The notes: generated by a model from the letters alone, not told the origin. Counted from the first letter of the stretch, positions 28,098-37,388 are shown. The stretch: 64,000 nt of DNA from Allobosea caraganae (GCF_003351345.1 NZ_QQTO01000019.1:744001-808000); one strand, 5' to 3'. A program made the numbers and translations.

Positions 28098-29708
28098 ATG
28101 CTTCGTCTCCAGGCCCGCAAGGTCATCCTCGTCCTGCTCGTGCTGATCTTCGGCTGCGGGCTTGCCGTGCCGAACCTGTTCTCGCCGGAGACGCGCCAGG
28201 CGATCGAGCAGGGCGCCCCGTCCTGGATCCCGCGCTTCCTGCTGCCGATCCACGCTATGACGCTGGGGCTCGACCTGCAGGGCGGCTCGCACGTGCTGCT
28301 CGAGATCGACCGGGCCGACCTGATCCGCGGTCAGGTGACGCAGCTGCGCGACGACGTGCGCCGCATCCTGCGCGAGGAGCGCATCTCCTTCCAGGGCGGC
28401 ATCGTCACGACGCAGCGCGGTGCGCAGGTGCGCGTCAGCGACGCCGCCGAGCGCGCCAAGCTGCTGCCCAAGCTGCGCGAGCTGGCGCAGCCGATCGGCA
28501 CGCTCGGGGCCTTCGGCCCCTCCGGCAACTCGTCGATCGACATCACCGAGCAGCCTGACGGTTTGGTCCAGCTCTCGCTGACCGAGGCCGGCATCAACGA
28601 GCGCGTGCGCCGGGCGACCGAGCAGGCGATCGAGGTCATCCGCCGCCGCATCGACGAGACTGGCACGAAGGAGCCCAGCATCCAGCGCCAGGGCCTCGAC
28701 CGCATCCTGGTGCAGGTCCCCGGCCTGCAGGACCCGCAGCAGCTGAAGGAGCTGCTCGGCCGCACCGCGAAGCTGCAGTTCCGCTTGCTCGCGGAGCAGA
28801 ACAGCGGCGATGTCGACATGCTGCCGTCGAAGGATTCGGGCGGCCAGCTCGTCCCGGTGAGCCGGCAGGTCATCGTCGAGGGCGCCGACCTGATCGACGC
28901 CCAGCCCGCCTTCGACCAGCGCACCGGCCAGCCGATCGTCAATTTCCGCTTCAACATCCGCGGCGCCCAGCGCTTCGGCCAGGCGACGACCGAGAATCTC
29001 GGCCGGGCGCTGGCGATCGTGCTCGACAACGAGGTGATCTCGGCGCCGGTGATCCAGTCGCCGATCACGGGCGGCTCGGGCCAGATCTCCGGTAACTTCA
29101 CGCCGAAATCGGTCAACGACCTCGCCATCCTGCTGCGCGCCGGCGCCTTGCCGGCCAAGATGACGATCGTCGAGGAGCGCACCGTCGGCCCCGGCCTTGG
29201 CGCCGACTCGATCCGGGCCGGCAAGCTGGCGACCCTGATCGCGACCGTCCTCGTCATCCTCTACATGATCGGCAATTACGGCCTCTTCGGCATCATCGCG
29301 AGCGTGGCGCTGCTCGTCCACGTCTGCCTGATCCTCGGCCTGATGTCGCTGCTCGGCGCGACCATGACCTTGCCCGGCATTGCCGGCATCGTGCTCACCA
29401 TCGGCACGGCGGTCGATTCGAACGTGCTGATCTACGAGCGAATGCGCGAGGAGTCGCATCTGGGCAGATCGCTGGTCTCGGCGCTCGAGGCCGGCTTCCA
29501 GCGCGCCTTCGCCACGATCATCGATTCGAACGTGACCATGCTGATCGCGGCCGTGGCGCTGTTCACGCTCGGCTCCGGCCCGGTGCGCGGCTTCGCCGTG
29601 GTCTTCATCCTCGGCATCCTGACCACGGTCATCACCGCGGTGACCCTGACCCGGATGCTGATCGCGGTCTGGTATCGCTGGGCCCGGCCCAAGGCACTTC
29701 CGTTCTGA
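28098..29708 (+). CDS. secD: Protein-export membrane protein SecD
   Basis: Uses the proton-motive force, together with SecF, to pull proteins out of the Sec channel. The 536-residue protein has the first helix (VILVLLVLIFGCGLAVPNLF), the SecD motif MTLGLDLQGGSHVLLEID, the large periplasmic P1 domain, and five C-terminal helices with AGIVLTIGTAVDSNVLIYERMREE and EAGFQRAFATIIDSNVTMLI. secF starts 28 bases after the stop with a good GGAGAGAG site. Confidence 0.96.
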   Translation: MLRLQARKVILVLLVLIFGCGLAVPNLFSPETRQAIEQGAPSWIPRFLLPIHAMTLGLDLQGGSHVLLEIDRADLIRGQVTQLRDDVRRILREERISFQGGIVTTQRGAQVRVSDAAERAKLLPKLRELAQPIGTLGAFGPSGNSSIDITEQPDGLVQLSLTEAGINERVRRATEQAIEVIRRRIDETGTKEPSIQRQGLDRILVQVPGLQDPQQLKELLGRTAKLQFRLLAEQNSGDVDMLPSKDSGGQLVPVSRQVIVEGADLIDAQPAFDQRTGQPIVNFRFNIRGAQRFGQATTENLGRALAIVLDNEVISAPVIQSPITGGSGQISGNFTPKSVNDLAILLRAGALPAKMTIVEERTVGPGLGADSIRAGKLATLIATVLVILYMIGNYGLFGIIASVALLVHVCLILGLMSLLGATMTLPGIAGIVLTIGTAVDSNVLIYERMREESHLGRSLVSALEAGFQRAFATIIDSNVTMLIAAVALFTLGSGPVRGFAVVFILGILTTVITAVTLTRMLIAVWYRWARPKALPF

Positions 29709-29736
29709 CGCTGCTGACCCGATAAGGAGAGAGAGC

Positions 29737-30690
29737 ATGCGTCTGCTTCGCATCGTTCCCGACAATACCCGCTTCAAGATCGTCCGCTTCCGGCGCTTCA
29801 GCTATCCGTTCTCGGCCGCCTACTCGCTGCTGGTGATCGCGCTGTTCCTGACGGTCGGCCTGAATTTCGGCATCGACTTCAAGGGCGGCACCTTGATCGA
29901 GATGCAGGCCAAGAGCGGCAAGACCGAGATCGCCACGATCCGCCATACCGCCGATGGCCTGGGCTTCGGCGAGGCCGAGGTGCAGGAATTCGGCACGGCC
30001 GGCGACGTCTCGATGCGCTTCGCCATCCAGCCGGGCGGTGAGGCGGCGCAGCAGGCCGTGGTGGCCCGCGCCCGCGAGGCCTTCACGGCCGATTACGAGT
30101 TCCGCCGGGTCGAGACCGTCGGGCCGCGCGTCTCGGGCGAATTGGTCCAGGCCGGCACGCTTGGCGTCGTGCTCGCGATCGTCGGCGTGCTGATCTATCT
30201 CTGGTTCCGCTTCGAGATGCCGCTCGCGCTCGGCGCCATCGTCGGCACCCTGCACGACATCGTGCTGACCGTCGGCTTCTTCCTGATCACCCAGCTCGAG
30301 TTCAACCTGACCTCGATCGCGGCGATCCTGACCATCGTCGGCTATTCTCTGAACGAGACCGTCGTGGTGTTCGACCGCACGCGCGAATTGCTGCGGCGCT
30401 ACAAGACCATGCCGATCGAGGAACTGCTCGACCTCTCGGTGAACTCGACCCTGTCGCGCACCGCCATCACCTCGACCACGACGGTGCTCTCGCTGCTGGC
30501 GCTCGTCATCTTCGGCGGCACGGCGATCGAGGGCTTCTCGCTGGTCATGCTGGTCGGCGTCGTGGTCTGCACCTATTCGGCGATGTTCATCTCGACGCCG
30601 GTGCTGCTCTATCTCGACGTGCGCGCCGGGCGGCCGGAGCATGCGGCCGAGGAGAAGCTCCCGGCCGGTGCCAAGCCGAAGGCGGGTTGA
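29737..30690 (+). CDS. secF: Protein-export membrane protein SecF
   Basis: Partner of SecD, 317 residues. Helix 1 (YSLLVIALFLTVGLNFGIDF) leads into the conserved FGIDFKGGTLIEM, followed by the periplasmic domain and helices 2-6 with LHDIVLTVGFFLI, AAILTIVGYSLNETVVVFDRTREL and STLSRTAITSTTTVLSLLAL. A family D repeat and the Mth938-domain gene follow. Confidence 0.96.
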   Translation: MRLLRIVPDNTRFKIVRFRRFSYPFSAAYSLLVIALFLTVGLNFGIDFKGGTLIEMQAKSGKTEIATIRHTADGLGFGEAEVQEFGTAGDVSMRFAIQPGGEAAQQAVVARAREAFTADYEFRRVETVGPRVSGELVQAGTLGVVLAIVGVLIYLWFRFEMPLALGAIVGTLHDIVLTVGFFLITQLEFNLTSIAAILTIVGYSLNETVVVFDRTRELLRRYKTMPIEELLDLSVNSTLSRTAITSTTTVLSLLALVIFGGTAIEGFSLVMLVGVVVCTYSAMFISTPVLLYLDVRAGRPEHAAEEKLPAGAKPKAG

Positions 30691-30703
30691 GTTCGGCTAT
30701 CTC

Positions 30704-30807
30704 CAGCCCTCATCCTGAGGGGCCGCTTTAGCGGCGTCTCGAAGGATGTTCCAGCGCGCACTGGAGCATCCTTCGAGACGCGCTTCGCGCTCCTCAGGAT
30801 GAGGGCT
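30704..30807. repeat. Palindromic repeat, family D (copy 2)
   Basis: Arms AGCCCTCATCCTGAGG and CCTCAGGATGAGGGCT, inner GTCTCGAAGGATGTTCCAG and CTGGAGCATCCTTCGAGAC. It lies between secF and the Mth938-domain gene. Confidence 0.88.
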
Positions 30808-30836
30808 GAGGTGCAACGATCCGGAGATCAGACACC

Positions 30837-31214
30837 ATGGCCCGCTTCGACGGCTTCGTCCCCGGCCGGCATCAGATCGACGCCTTCGGCGCCGGCGGCT
30901 TCCGCTTCGCCGAGATGAGCCATCGCGGCTCGATCCTGGCACTGCCGGCCGGCATCCAGATCTGGCCGATCGCCTCCTTCGCCAAGATCACGATCGCGAG
31001 CCTGCAGCCTGTGCTCGACGCGGCCGAGGCGATCGATTTCCTGCTGATCGGCACCGGCAAGGACATCGTCTTCATTCCGGCCGAATGGCGCGAGCGCTTC
31101 CGCGAGGCCGGCATCACCATCGAGGGCATGGCGACGGGGGCGGCGGCGCGGACCTATAACGTGCTCGTCGGCGAAGACCGGCGCGTCGCGGCGGCACTGA
31201 TCGCAGTCGAGTAA
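30837..31214 (+). CDS. Mth938-like (DUF498) domain protein, NDUFAF3-related
   Basis: A 125-residue single-domain protein with the Mth938 fold pattern: HQIDAFGAGGFRFAEMSHRGSILALPAG, then DFLLIGTGKDIVFIPAEWRERFREAGI and ATGAAARTYNVLVGEDRRVAAALI. Its eukaryotic relative NDUFAF3 is a mitochondrial complex I assembly factor, and homologues behind secDF are common in alphaproteobacteria. A bacterial role in complex I assembly is possible but not shown by the sequence. Confidence 0.85.
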   Translation: MARFDGFVPGRHQIDAFGAGGFRFAEMSHRGSILALPAGIQIWPIASFAKITIASLQPVLDAAEAIDFLLIGTGKDIVFIPAEWRERFREAGITIEGMATGAAARTYNVLVGEDRRVAAALIAVE

Positions 31215-31326
31215 AATTGCGCGGCGCTCATGTGCATGAGGCGTAGCCACCGGCCCCGCCTCTGGCCTAAAGTGGCTATCTGATCCATGGCCGCGCCGAG
31301 ATGGCGGCCCGCGCGGGACGATCCGC

Positions 31327-32220
31327 ATGACGACCGACACCGACAACCGACGGGACATCGCGCCGCAAGCGCTGCCGGAGGCCTACGCCCATTGCGCCGC
31401 CCTGGTGCGCGAGGCCGATCACGACCGCTATATCGCCAGCCTTTACGCGCCCGAGGCCCTGCGGCCCGGCCTGTTCGCGCTCTATGCCTTCAGCCACGAG
31501 ATCGCCCGCGTGCGCGAGCAGGTCAGCGAACCGCTGCCCGGCGAAGTCAGGCTGCAATGGTGGCGCGACCTGCTTGAGGGCGATGCGCAGGGGGAGGCGC
31601 AGGCCCACCCGGTCGCGGCTGCCCTGCTCGACACGGTCCTGCGCTACCGCCTGCCGATCGCGCCGCTGACCGGGCTGATCGAGGCGCGCGTCTTCGACCT
31701 CTACGACGACCCGATGCCCTCGCTGAGCGATCTCGAAGGCTATGCCGGCGAGACGTCCAGCGCGCTGATCAGGCTGGCTTCGATCATCCTGGCGGAGGGG
31801 CGCGATCCCGGTGGCGCGGCGGCCTGCGGCCATGCCGGCGTCGCCTATGCGCTGGCCGGGCTGATGCGCGCCTTTCCCTGGCACGCGGCGGCAGGGCAGG
31901 TCTACCTGCCGGGCGACATCCTCGGCCGCAACGGCGTGATCCGCGACGACATCGTGCGCGGGCGCGGCGGGCCGGGCGTGCTCTACACGCTGAAGGAGCT
32001 GCGCGGCATCGCCCGCAAGCACCTGAAGAAGCTCGGCGATCTGCGCGAGACGATGCCCGCGGCGATCGCGCCGGCCTTCCTGCCGGTGGCGCTGGTCGAG
32101 CCCTATCTGAAGCGGATGGAGCGCGGCGGCTACGACCCGTTCCGCACGATCATCACCCTGCCGGCCTGGCAAAGGCAGTGGATCATCTGGCGCGCGGCGC
32201 GCAAGGCGATCCGGGGGTAG
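31327..32220 (+). CDS. Squalene/phytoene-synthase-family protein (NDUFAF6-like)
   Basis: A 297-residue protein of the trans-isoprenyl synthase superfamily. It starts DRYIASLYAPEALRPGLFALYAFSHEIARVREQVSEP. The usual first Asp-rich motif DxxxD of real synthases is replaced here (ARVREQVSE), and the second region reads YLPGDILGRNGVIRDDIVRG, which has only part of the second Asp motif. This matches the NDUFAF6-like branch thought not to make squalene. It directly follows the NDUFAF3-like gene, which strengthens that reading. Earlier naming as phytoene synthase would probably be misleading. Confidence 0.8.
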   Translation: MTTDTDNRRDIAPQALPEAYAHCAALVREADHDRYIASLYAPEALRPGLFALYAFSHEIARVREQVSEPLPGEVRLQWWRDLLEGDAQGEAQAHPVAAALLDTVLRYRLPIAPLTGLIEARVFDLYDDPMPSLSDLEGYAGETSSALIRLASIILAEGRDPGGAAACGHAGVAYALAGLMRAFPWHAAAGQVYLPGDILGRNGVIRDDIVRGRGGPGVLYTLKELRGIARKHLKKLGDLRETMPAAIAPAFLPVALVEPYLKRMERGGYDPFRTIITLPAWQRQWIIWRAARKAIRG

Positions 32221-32243
32221 ACATCACCGACGGATGTCGAAGA

Positions 32244-32263
32244 GGCGCGGGGTTCCCCGCGCC
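32244..32263. terminator. Bidirectional hairpin between converging genes
   Basis: Stem GGCGCGGGG (32244-32252), loop TT, CCCCGCGCC (32255-32263). It directly adjoins the trmFO stop codon and lies 24 bases after the other gene. The T-tracts are short, so it is a probable rather than certain terminator. Confidence 0.6.
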
Positions 32264-33676
32264 TTACTCCGCCGCCTGCGCCGCTTCTCCGCCCGCCCAG
32301 GCTTCCAACTCGACCTTCGCCCGCGCCGTCAGCGCCTGCTTGCGAGCGAGGCTCTTGGCCGGGCCCTTCAGGCGCTTGCCGTCCGGCCCGGTCTTGGACA
32401 CGCCCTCGATATGCGGGAACAGGCCGAAATTGACGTTCATCGGCTGGAAGGAGCGCGGCCCCTCGTCGATGGTGACGATATGGCCGCCGGTGATGTGGTT
32501 GACCAGCGCGCCGAGCGCCGTCGTCGCCGGGGGAATGTCGAGCGGCTGGCCGAGCCGCTCCGCCGCGGCGAGGCGCCCGGTCAGCAGGCCGATCGCAGCG
32601 CTCTCGACATAGCCCTCGCAGCCGGTGATCTGGCCGGCGAAGCGCAGGCGTAGATCGGCCTTCAGCCGCAGCATGGGGTCGAGCAGCTTCGGCGAGTTGA
32701 GGTAGGTGTTGCGGTGGATGCCGCCGAGGCGCGCGAACTCGGCGTTCTGCAGGCCGGGAATCATGCGGAAGATCGCGGCCTGCTCGCCGTATTTCAGCTT
32801 GGTCTGGAAGCCGCTCATGTTGAACAGCGTGCCGAGCGCGTTGTCCTGGCGCAGCTGCACCACGGCATGGGCCTTGACCGTCGGGTTGTGCTTGTTGGTC
32901 AGGCCGACCGGCTTCATCGGACCCCAGCGCAGGGTCTCGCGGCCGCGCTCGGCCATCACTTCGATCGGCAGGCAGCCGTCGAAATAGGGCGTGCCCTCCC
33001 ATTCCTTGAACTCGGTCTTCTCGGCGGCGAGCAGCGCGTCGATGAAGGCCTCGTACTGGTCGCGGTCGAGCGGGCAGTTGATGTAGTCGGCGCCGGTGCC
33101 GCCCGGGCCGGGCTTGTCGTAGCGCGACTGGAACCAGGCCTTGTCCATGTCGACCGAATCGAAGTGGACGATCGGCGCGATGGCGTCGAAGAAGGCGAGC
33201 TCGCTCTCGCCGGTCAGCGACTGGATGCCCTGCGCCAGCGCCGGCGAGGTGAGGGGGCCGGTCGCGATGATGACGCTGTCCCACTCGGCCGGGGGCAGGC
33301 CAGCGATCTCGCCGCGATCGATGGTGATGAGCGGATGGGCTTCGATCGCGGCGGTGACGGCCTGAGAGAAGCCGTCGCGGTCGACCGCGAGCGCGCCGCC
33401 GGCCGGGACCTGATGGGCATCGCCCTTCGCCATGATCAGCGAGCCGAGCCGGCGCATCTCCCAATGGAGCTGGCCGACGGCATTGCTCGACGAATCGTCC
33501 GAGCGGAAGGAGTTGGAGCAGACCAGCTCGGCGAGGCCGTCGGTCTTGTGCGCGTCGGTGCCGCGCACCGGGCGCATCTCGTGCAGGACGACCGGGACGC
33601 CGGCCTCGGCGATCTGCCAGGCGGCTTCGGAACCGGCGAGGCCGCCGCCAATGACGTGGATGGGTTTCAAGCTCAT
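32264..33676 (-). CDS. trmFO: tRNA (uracil-54-C5)-methyltransferase TrmFO, folate/FAD-dependent
   Basis: Forms ribothymidine at tRNA position 54 using methylenetetrahydrofolate and FADH2. The 470-residue protein starts with the FAD site [20 protein letters not shown], then VLHEMRP and [25 protein letters not shown], typical of TrmFO. The catalytic Cys is expected in CSNSFRSD. Later motifs [20 protein letters not shown] and [11 protein letters not shown] are also diagnostic. ATG 33676 gives the FAD loop at its normal place. Confidence 0.95.
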   Translation of the reverse strand: MSLKPIHVIGGGLAGSEAAWQIAEAGVPVVLHEMRPVRGTDAHKTDGLAELVCSNSFRSDDSSSNAVGQLHWEMRRLGSLIMAKGDAHQVPAGGALAVDRDGFSQAVTAAIEAHPLITIDRGEIAGLPPAEWDSVIIATGPLTSPALAQGIQSLTGESELAFFDAIAPIVHFDSVDMDKAWFQSRYDKPGPGGTGADYINCPLDRDQYEAFIDALLAAEKTEFKEWEGTPYFDGCLPIEVMAERGRETLRWGPMKPVGLTNKHNPTVKAHAVVQLRQDNALGTLFNMSGFQTKLKYGEQAAIFRMIPGLQNAEFARLGGIHRNTYLNSPKLLDPMLRLKADLRLRFAGQITGCEGYVESAAIGLLTGRLAAAERLGQPLDIPPATTALGALVNHITGGHIVTIDEGPRSFQPMNVNFGLFPHIEGVSKTGPDGKRLKGPAKSLARKQALTARAKVELEAWAGGEAAQAAE

Positions 33677-33747
33677 GCCTGCGATGTGTCCGCAGGCAGG
33701 GCTCAGGTCAAGAGAAACGCGGCGAAACCGGGTTTATTTACGAGTGG

Positions 33748-33796
33748 GAGCAAGATTCACGCGAAAATCGGTGCCCACTTTTTCGCATCCTGCTCC
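33748..33796. repeat. Short palindromic repeat, family F (copy 1)
   Basis: GAGCAAGATTCACGCGAAAA and TTTTTCGCATCCTGCTC arms around TCGGTGCCCAC. Related copies are at 37428 and 42802. It lies between the DUF1127 gene and trmFO. Confidence 0.7.
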
Positions 33797-33800
33797 GGAA

Positions 33801-33834
33801 ACGCAAAATGCCCGCCTGGGAGGAGGCGGGCATT
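33801..33834 (-). terminator. Terminator-like hairpin, minus strand
   Basis: Stem AATGCCCGCCT (33807-33817) and AGGCGGGCATT (33824-33834). Read on the minus strand it is followed by TTGCGTTT, so it could end the DUF1127 transcript 140 bases after its stop codon. A second small stem, AGCGCCGTTACGGCGCT, lies at 33946-33962, just behind the DUF1127 stop. Confidence 0.6.
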
Positions 33835-33973
33835 CGCTCTTCGACCGGATCGAGGGGAGGACACGATCCAGGAGAAACCGAAACATCTTCAGGCGGGCCG
33901 CCAAGCGGCTCGCGAGGCAAAAATGCATCGATAACGTTGATCAGAGCGCCGTTACGGCGCTCCTACGGATCAA

Positions 33974-34126
33974 TCAGGCCGCGTGGCTGCGGGCGACGTA
34001 GGCGATCTCCGAGCGCGACAGGCCGAGATCGTCGAGCTCGCGGTCGGTCAGGCGGGAGAGCTCGCGAACGGTCTCGCGATAGCGAAGGTAGGCGCGGATC
34101 TTGGCAGCGATCATGGTGACGAACAT
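33974..34126 (-). CDS. DUF1127 microprotein (YjiS-like)
   Basis: A 50-residue protein, MFVTMIAAKIRAYLRYRETV followed by RELSRLTDRELDDLGLSRSE and IAYVARSHAA. The LxxLxDRELxDLGLxRxxI pattern is the DUF1127 signature. Such small basic proteins are abundant in alphaproteobacteria. Some bind RNA or act in phosphate, carbon or stress responses, but none of that can be read here. A clear AGGAG lies 9 bases before the ATG at 34126. It is easily missed because of its length. Confidence 0.9.
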   Translation of the reverse strand: MFVTMIAAKIRAYLRYRETVRELSRLTDRELDDLGLSRSEIAYVARSHAA

Positions 34127-34164
34127 TGGTTTAACTCCTAAATGCCGGGGTCATTTCTGGCCCG

Positions 34165-34183
34165 ACAACGATGAATTCGTTGT
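34165..34183. promoter_or_regulatory. Inverted repeat upstream of the DUF1127 gene
   Basis: ACAACG-ATGAATT-CGTTGT, centred about 48 bases before the DUF1127 start. It is a possible operator. The remaining sequence from 34184 to 34583 is a 400-base gap in which I see no gene. Confidence 0.35.
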
Positions 34184-34583
34184 GCACTGCATATAAGTCA
34201 GGCCGCCCGCCCGTTACAGAGGCGTTCCCTCAATTCCGTTATGCTGCCTGCGCATGGCGATTTAATAGAAACTTCACGAAGCCGGGCTCGCCCTGCGCCG
34301 AAAGCGTAACGGACCCTTAACCAAGACAGGCTTAACGCCCATAAAACGAGCATTAAGGGTTGAGGCTTTTGCCGGGCATCGCGCCCTGGCGTTCTTCTGG
34401 GCAGCTTTTCGCTGCGCCGCATGCATGGCCAGGTGAGGGTTTCCGGCAACAGCGCGCGCTTGGAGGACGGCGGCTGGCTTCGCTGGGTTCTGATATATGG
34501 TGCGTTGCCACAAAGTTGCCATCGCATCTGCCTTCTTCGCATCGTCGCGGCCGCGTGAAAGACTGATCGCAGGGGAATCGACC

Positions 34584-35246
34584 ATGCAGCCGCAGCCCGT
34601 GATCCAGTTCGGCTATTGCGAGCGGCTGAGCGGCGCGTTCTGGGCCGAACCGCTGAATGCGATCACCAATGGCGCCTTCATCGTCGCCGCGCTGGGCGGG
34701 CTCGTGCTGTTGCTGCGGCAGGACAGGCGCGACTGGCCGGCTGGGGCGCTGATCGCGCTCGTCTTCGCCATCGGCATCGGCTCTTTCCTGTTCCACACCA
34801 TGCCGCAGCGCTGGACGCTGCTCGCCGACGTGATCCCGATCCAGCTCTTCGCCTTCTCCTATTTCGGGCTGGCGCTGCGGCGCTTCCTCGGGCTGGGCCT
34901 TGTGGCCGCGATTGCCGGCACGCTTGCCTTCCTCGCCACCTCCTTCGCGCTGTCGGCCGGGCTGGCGCCGCTTCTGCCGGCCGCAGCGCGCGGCTCGGCC
35001 GGCTATGCCTCCTTCGCGCTCGCGCTGTTCGGCGTCGCCATTGCCTTATGGCGGCGCGACCGGGCCGGTGCGCAGCTAATCGGAGCGGCCGGGCTCGTCT
35101 TCGCGGTGTCGCTGAGCCTGCGCTCGCTCGACGGCGTGCTGTGCCAGGCGGTGCCCTCCGGCACGCATTTCCTCTGGCACCTGCTCAACGCGACCGTGCT
35201 CTATCTGCTGCTGCGGGCTGCGGTCACACGCCCGTCGCCGGCCTGA
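34584..35246 (+). CDS. Ceramidase-like membrane hydrolase (CREST superfamily)
   Basis: A 220-residue protein with six to seven membrane helices. The start CERLSGAFWAEPLNAITNGAF resembles the alkaline ceramidase N-terminus (CE ... EP.N..SN..F). Further family features are SFLFHTMPQRWTLLADVIPI with the first metal His and Asp, and GTHFLWHLLNATVLYLLL with two more His in HxxxH spacing. A zinc-dependent amidase acting on a lipid is therefore likely, perhaps on ceramide-type lipids; the true substrate is unknown. ATG 34584 is chosen because the conserved part begins 12 residues later; an upstream in-frame start at 34497 is possible. Confidence 0.8.
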   Translation: MQPQPVIQFGYCERLSGAFWAEPLNAITNGAFIVAALGGLVLLLRQDRRDWPAGALIALVFAIGIGSFLFHTMPQRWTLLADVIPIQLFAFSYFGLALRRFLGLGLVAAIAGTLAFLATSFALSAGLAPLLPAAARGSAGYASFALALFGVAIALWRRDRAGAQLIGAAGLVFAVSLSLRSLDGVLCQAVPSGTHFLWHLLNATVLYLLLRAAVTRPSPA

Positions 35247-35350
35247 GCCACGAGACTCACGCAGCTGTGACCGGCCGTAGGCGCATGCCGCTTGGCAGGC
35301 GGGAGCGGCTGTCCCACTCTCCCGGCTCCCTTCGCATCCGAGTGCCAGCC

Positions 35351-36247
35351 ATGACCAACACCGTTTCCTCTCCCGCTGCCAAGCCGGCTCTCGAAGGCCT
35401 CGACGGTCTCGCCCGCGAGCCGTTCTCGCGGCGCGGCTTCGTCATGACTGGGCTGATCACCGGCTTCACGCTGGCGACGACCGTGGTCCACGGCCAGGCG
35501 ATCAAGACCGACAGTGCCGGGCTCGAGGCTGGCGACGTGATGATTCCGACATCCGACGGCCAAATGCCGGCCTATCGCGCCATGCCGGCTGGGGCCGGCC
35601 CGTTCCCGATCGTCCTCGTCATCGAGGAAATCTTCGGCGTGCACGAGTACCTCAAGGACACCTGCCGGCGCCTCGCCAAGCTCGGCTATTGCGCCATCGC
35701 GCCTGAAATCTATGCCCGCCAGGGCGACCTCACCAAGATGACCGACATCCAGCAGATCGTGAGCCAGGTCATCTCGAAGAAGCCGGACGCCGAGCTGCTT
35801 TCCGATCTCGATGCCACCGCGAAATGGGCTGCCACCAGCTCGAAGGGCGATGCGGCCAAGCTCGGCGTCACCGGCTTCTGCCGTGGCGGCCGCGCCGTCT
35901 GGCTCTATGCCGCGCATAATCCTTCGGTGAAGGCCTCCGTCGCCTGGTACGGCCCGCTCGGCGGCAGCCGCACCGACATCCAGCCGAAGACCGCCGCCGA
36001 TGTCGCCGCCGATATCAAGGCGCCGGTGCTCGGCCTCTATGGCGGCGCCGATACCGGCATCCCGGTCACTGACGTCGAGAAGCAGCGCGACACCGCCAAG
36101 GCCGCCGGCAAGACGGTCGAGATCGTGATCTATCCCGATACGCCGCACGCCTTCCACGCCGACTACCGCCCGAGCTACCGCAAGCAGCCGGCAGAGGATG
36201 GCTGGGCGCGGATGCTGGCCTGGTTCAAGACCTACGGGGTCGCCTAG
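35351..36247 (+). CDS. Dienelactone hydrolase family protein, probably exported
   Basis: An alpha/beta hydrolase of 298 residues. The catalytic triad follows dienelactone hydrolase: Cys177 in GVTGFCRGGRAVWLY, Asp in LGLYGGADTGIPV and His in YPDTPHAFHADYRPSY. A hydrophobic N-terminus after a double arginine (SRRGFVMTGLITGFTLATTV) suggests export by the Tat route or a membrane anchor. The substrate may be a lactone or an ester; the family is broad. Its TAG stop overlaps the first bases of a family E repeat. Confidence 0.88.
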   Translation: MTNTVSSPAAKPALEGLDGLAREPFSRRGFVMTGLITGFTLATTVVHGQAIKTDSAGLEAGDVMIPTSDGQMPAYRAMPAGAGPFPIVLVIEEIFGVHEYLKDTCRRLAKLGYCAIAPEIYARQGDLTKMTDIQQIVSQVISKKPDAELLSDLDATAKWAATSSKGDAAKLGVTGFCRGGRAVWLYAAHNPSVKASVAWYGPLGGSRTDIQPKTAADVAADIKAPVLGLYGGADTGIPVTDVEKQRDTAKAAGKTVEIVIYPDTPHAFHADYRPSYRKQPAEDGWARMLAWFKTYGVA

Positions 36248-36387
36248 AGACCATCGTGAATTCTACTGGCGAGGTCGTCTGACGCGGCCGTCTGCGCTTC
36301 CGGTGCTCACGGACATTAAGTCCGCTCCGCTCCGGTTCTCGACAGCCACGCCAGCCGCCTCACGCCAGCGAATTCCCAATGGTCTCT
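36247..36387. repeat. Palindromic repeat, family E (copy 2)
   Basis: Begins TAGAGACCATCGTGAATTC within the stop codon of the hydrolase gene and ends GAATTCCCAATGGTCTCTA. Inner arms CTCGACAGCC and GCGGCCGTC correspond to copy 1 at 6317. It also lies just behind the convergent Sel1-repeat gene. Confidence 0.87.
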
Positions 36388-36398
36388 ACTCGCGGTTA

Positions 36399-37388
36399 TC
36401 AGCGCACGCGGCAGGAGCGCTTCCAGTTGCTCGCCGCCACGTCCTCGCCGAGCGCGGAGCCCTCGCGCCAGTATTCGCAGGCCTTGTTGCGGTCTCGCGG
36501 CACGCCGCGGCCGTTGAAGTAGAGCACGCCCATGTTGGTGTAGCCGCCGGGCGCGCGAGCCTCGATGGCGCGCTGGTAGTAGTCCAGCGCCTTGGCATAG
36601 TCGCGGCGCACGTCGCGGCCATCGGCATACATCGCGCCGAGCTGCACGAGGGATTCGCCGACGCCGGCCGCAGCGGCCTTCTCATAGAGTGCCAGCGCCA
36701 GGCCGGGATCGCGCTTGATGCCGCGCCCGCCGGCCCGCACGATCCCGGCGAGGTTGTGCATCGCGTCGGTGTCCCCGAGTTCGATGCCCTTCCGGTAATA
36801 GCTCATCGCATCGGCGTCGTTGCCGCTCTTGCTCAGGGCGCGGGCGAGCTGGAAGAAGACGCGGCGCGGCGCGCCCGCCACCTCGATCGCCTTGCGGCAG
36901 GCGCGAATCGCGGCGCTCGAATCGATCGCCTTGAAGGTGACGCCGGCTATGTTGGCGGGCTTTTCCCTGCTGCCGGGCGCGGCGGCGGCGCGGTCGCAGG
37001 CTTCGACATCGGGCGAGCTCGCCGCGGCCTGGCTGCCCTGCGCGGGCGGGGGCGGGTCGATGATGACGGCGCGGCCGGGGGCCGTATCCGCCGGCTTGGC
37101 CCCGGAGGCCGCCGGCGCGGCGTCCTTCTTCAGCGAGCCCAGCTTGATCTCGGCCAGCGGCTTGTAGGTGCCGGGGAAGGTGCCCTTGCTCACCTGGTCG
37201 AGATAGGCCTGGAACATCGCCGGGTCGGTGCTGTTCTGGATCGTCTGCCAGAAGATGTCCTCGGCGCTGAGCTGGGTCTGGGCCAGGCGCATGTAAGTCG
37301 GCGCGGCCCCCGCCGGCCCGGCCGGGAGGAGGGACCCCAGGCCGAGCCCGAACGCTGCGAGCAGGGCGGCGGCGCATTTCGATGGCAT
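36399..37388 (-). CDS. Secreted Sel1-like repeat protein, truncated paralogue of the next gene
   Basis: A 329-residue protein with a signal peptide (about 1-30, ending AGPAGAAP). Then comes a conserved block AEDIFWQTIQNSTDPAMFQA and YLDQVSKGTFPGTYKPLAEI, a Pro-rich stretch, and three to four Sel1-like repeats (AMSYYRKGIELGDTDAMHNL, GLALALYEKAAAAGVGESLV, KALDYYQRAIEARAPGGYTN, KACEYWREGSALG). The same block and repeats make up the C-terminal half of the caspase-type protein encoded just upstream on this strand, so the two are paralogues. ATG 37388 is chosen because GGAG lies 6 bases before it, while it touches the other ATG at 37394. Confidence 0.85.
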   Translation of the reverse strand: MPSKCAAALLAAFGLGLGSLLPAGPAGAAPTYMRLAQTQLSAEDIFWQTIQNSTDPAMFQAYLDQVSKGTFPGTYKPLAEIKLGSLKKDAAPAASGAKPADTAPGRAVIIDPPPPAQGSQAAASSPDVEACDRAAAAPGSREKPANIAGVTFKAIDSSAAIRACRKAIEVAGAPRRVFFQLARALSKSGNDADAMSYYRKGIELGDTDAMHNLAGIVRAGGRGIKRDPGLALALYEKAAAAGVGESLVQLGAMYADGRDVRRDYAKALDYYQRAIEARAPGGYTNMGVLYFNGRGVPRDRNKACEYWREGSALGEDVAASNWKRSCRVR

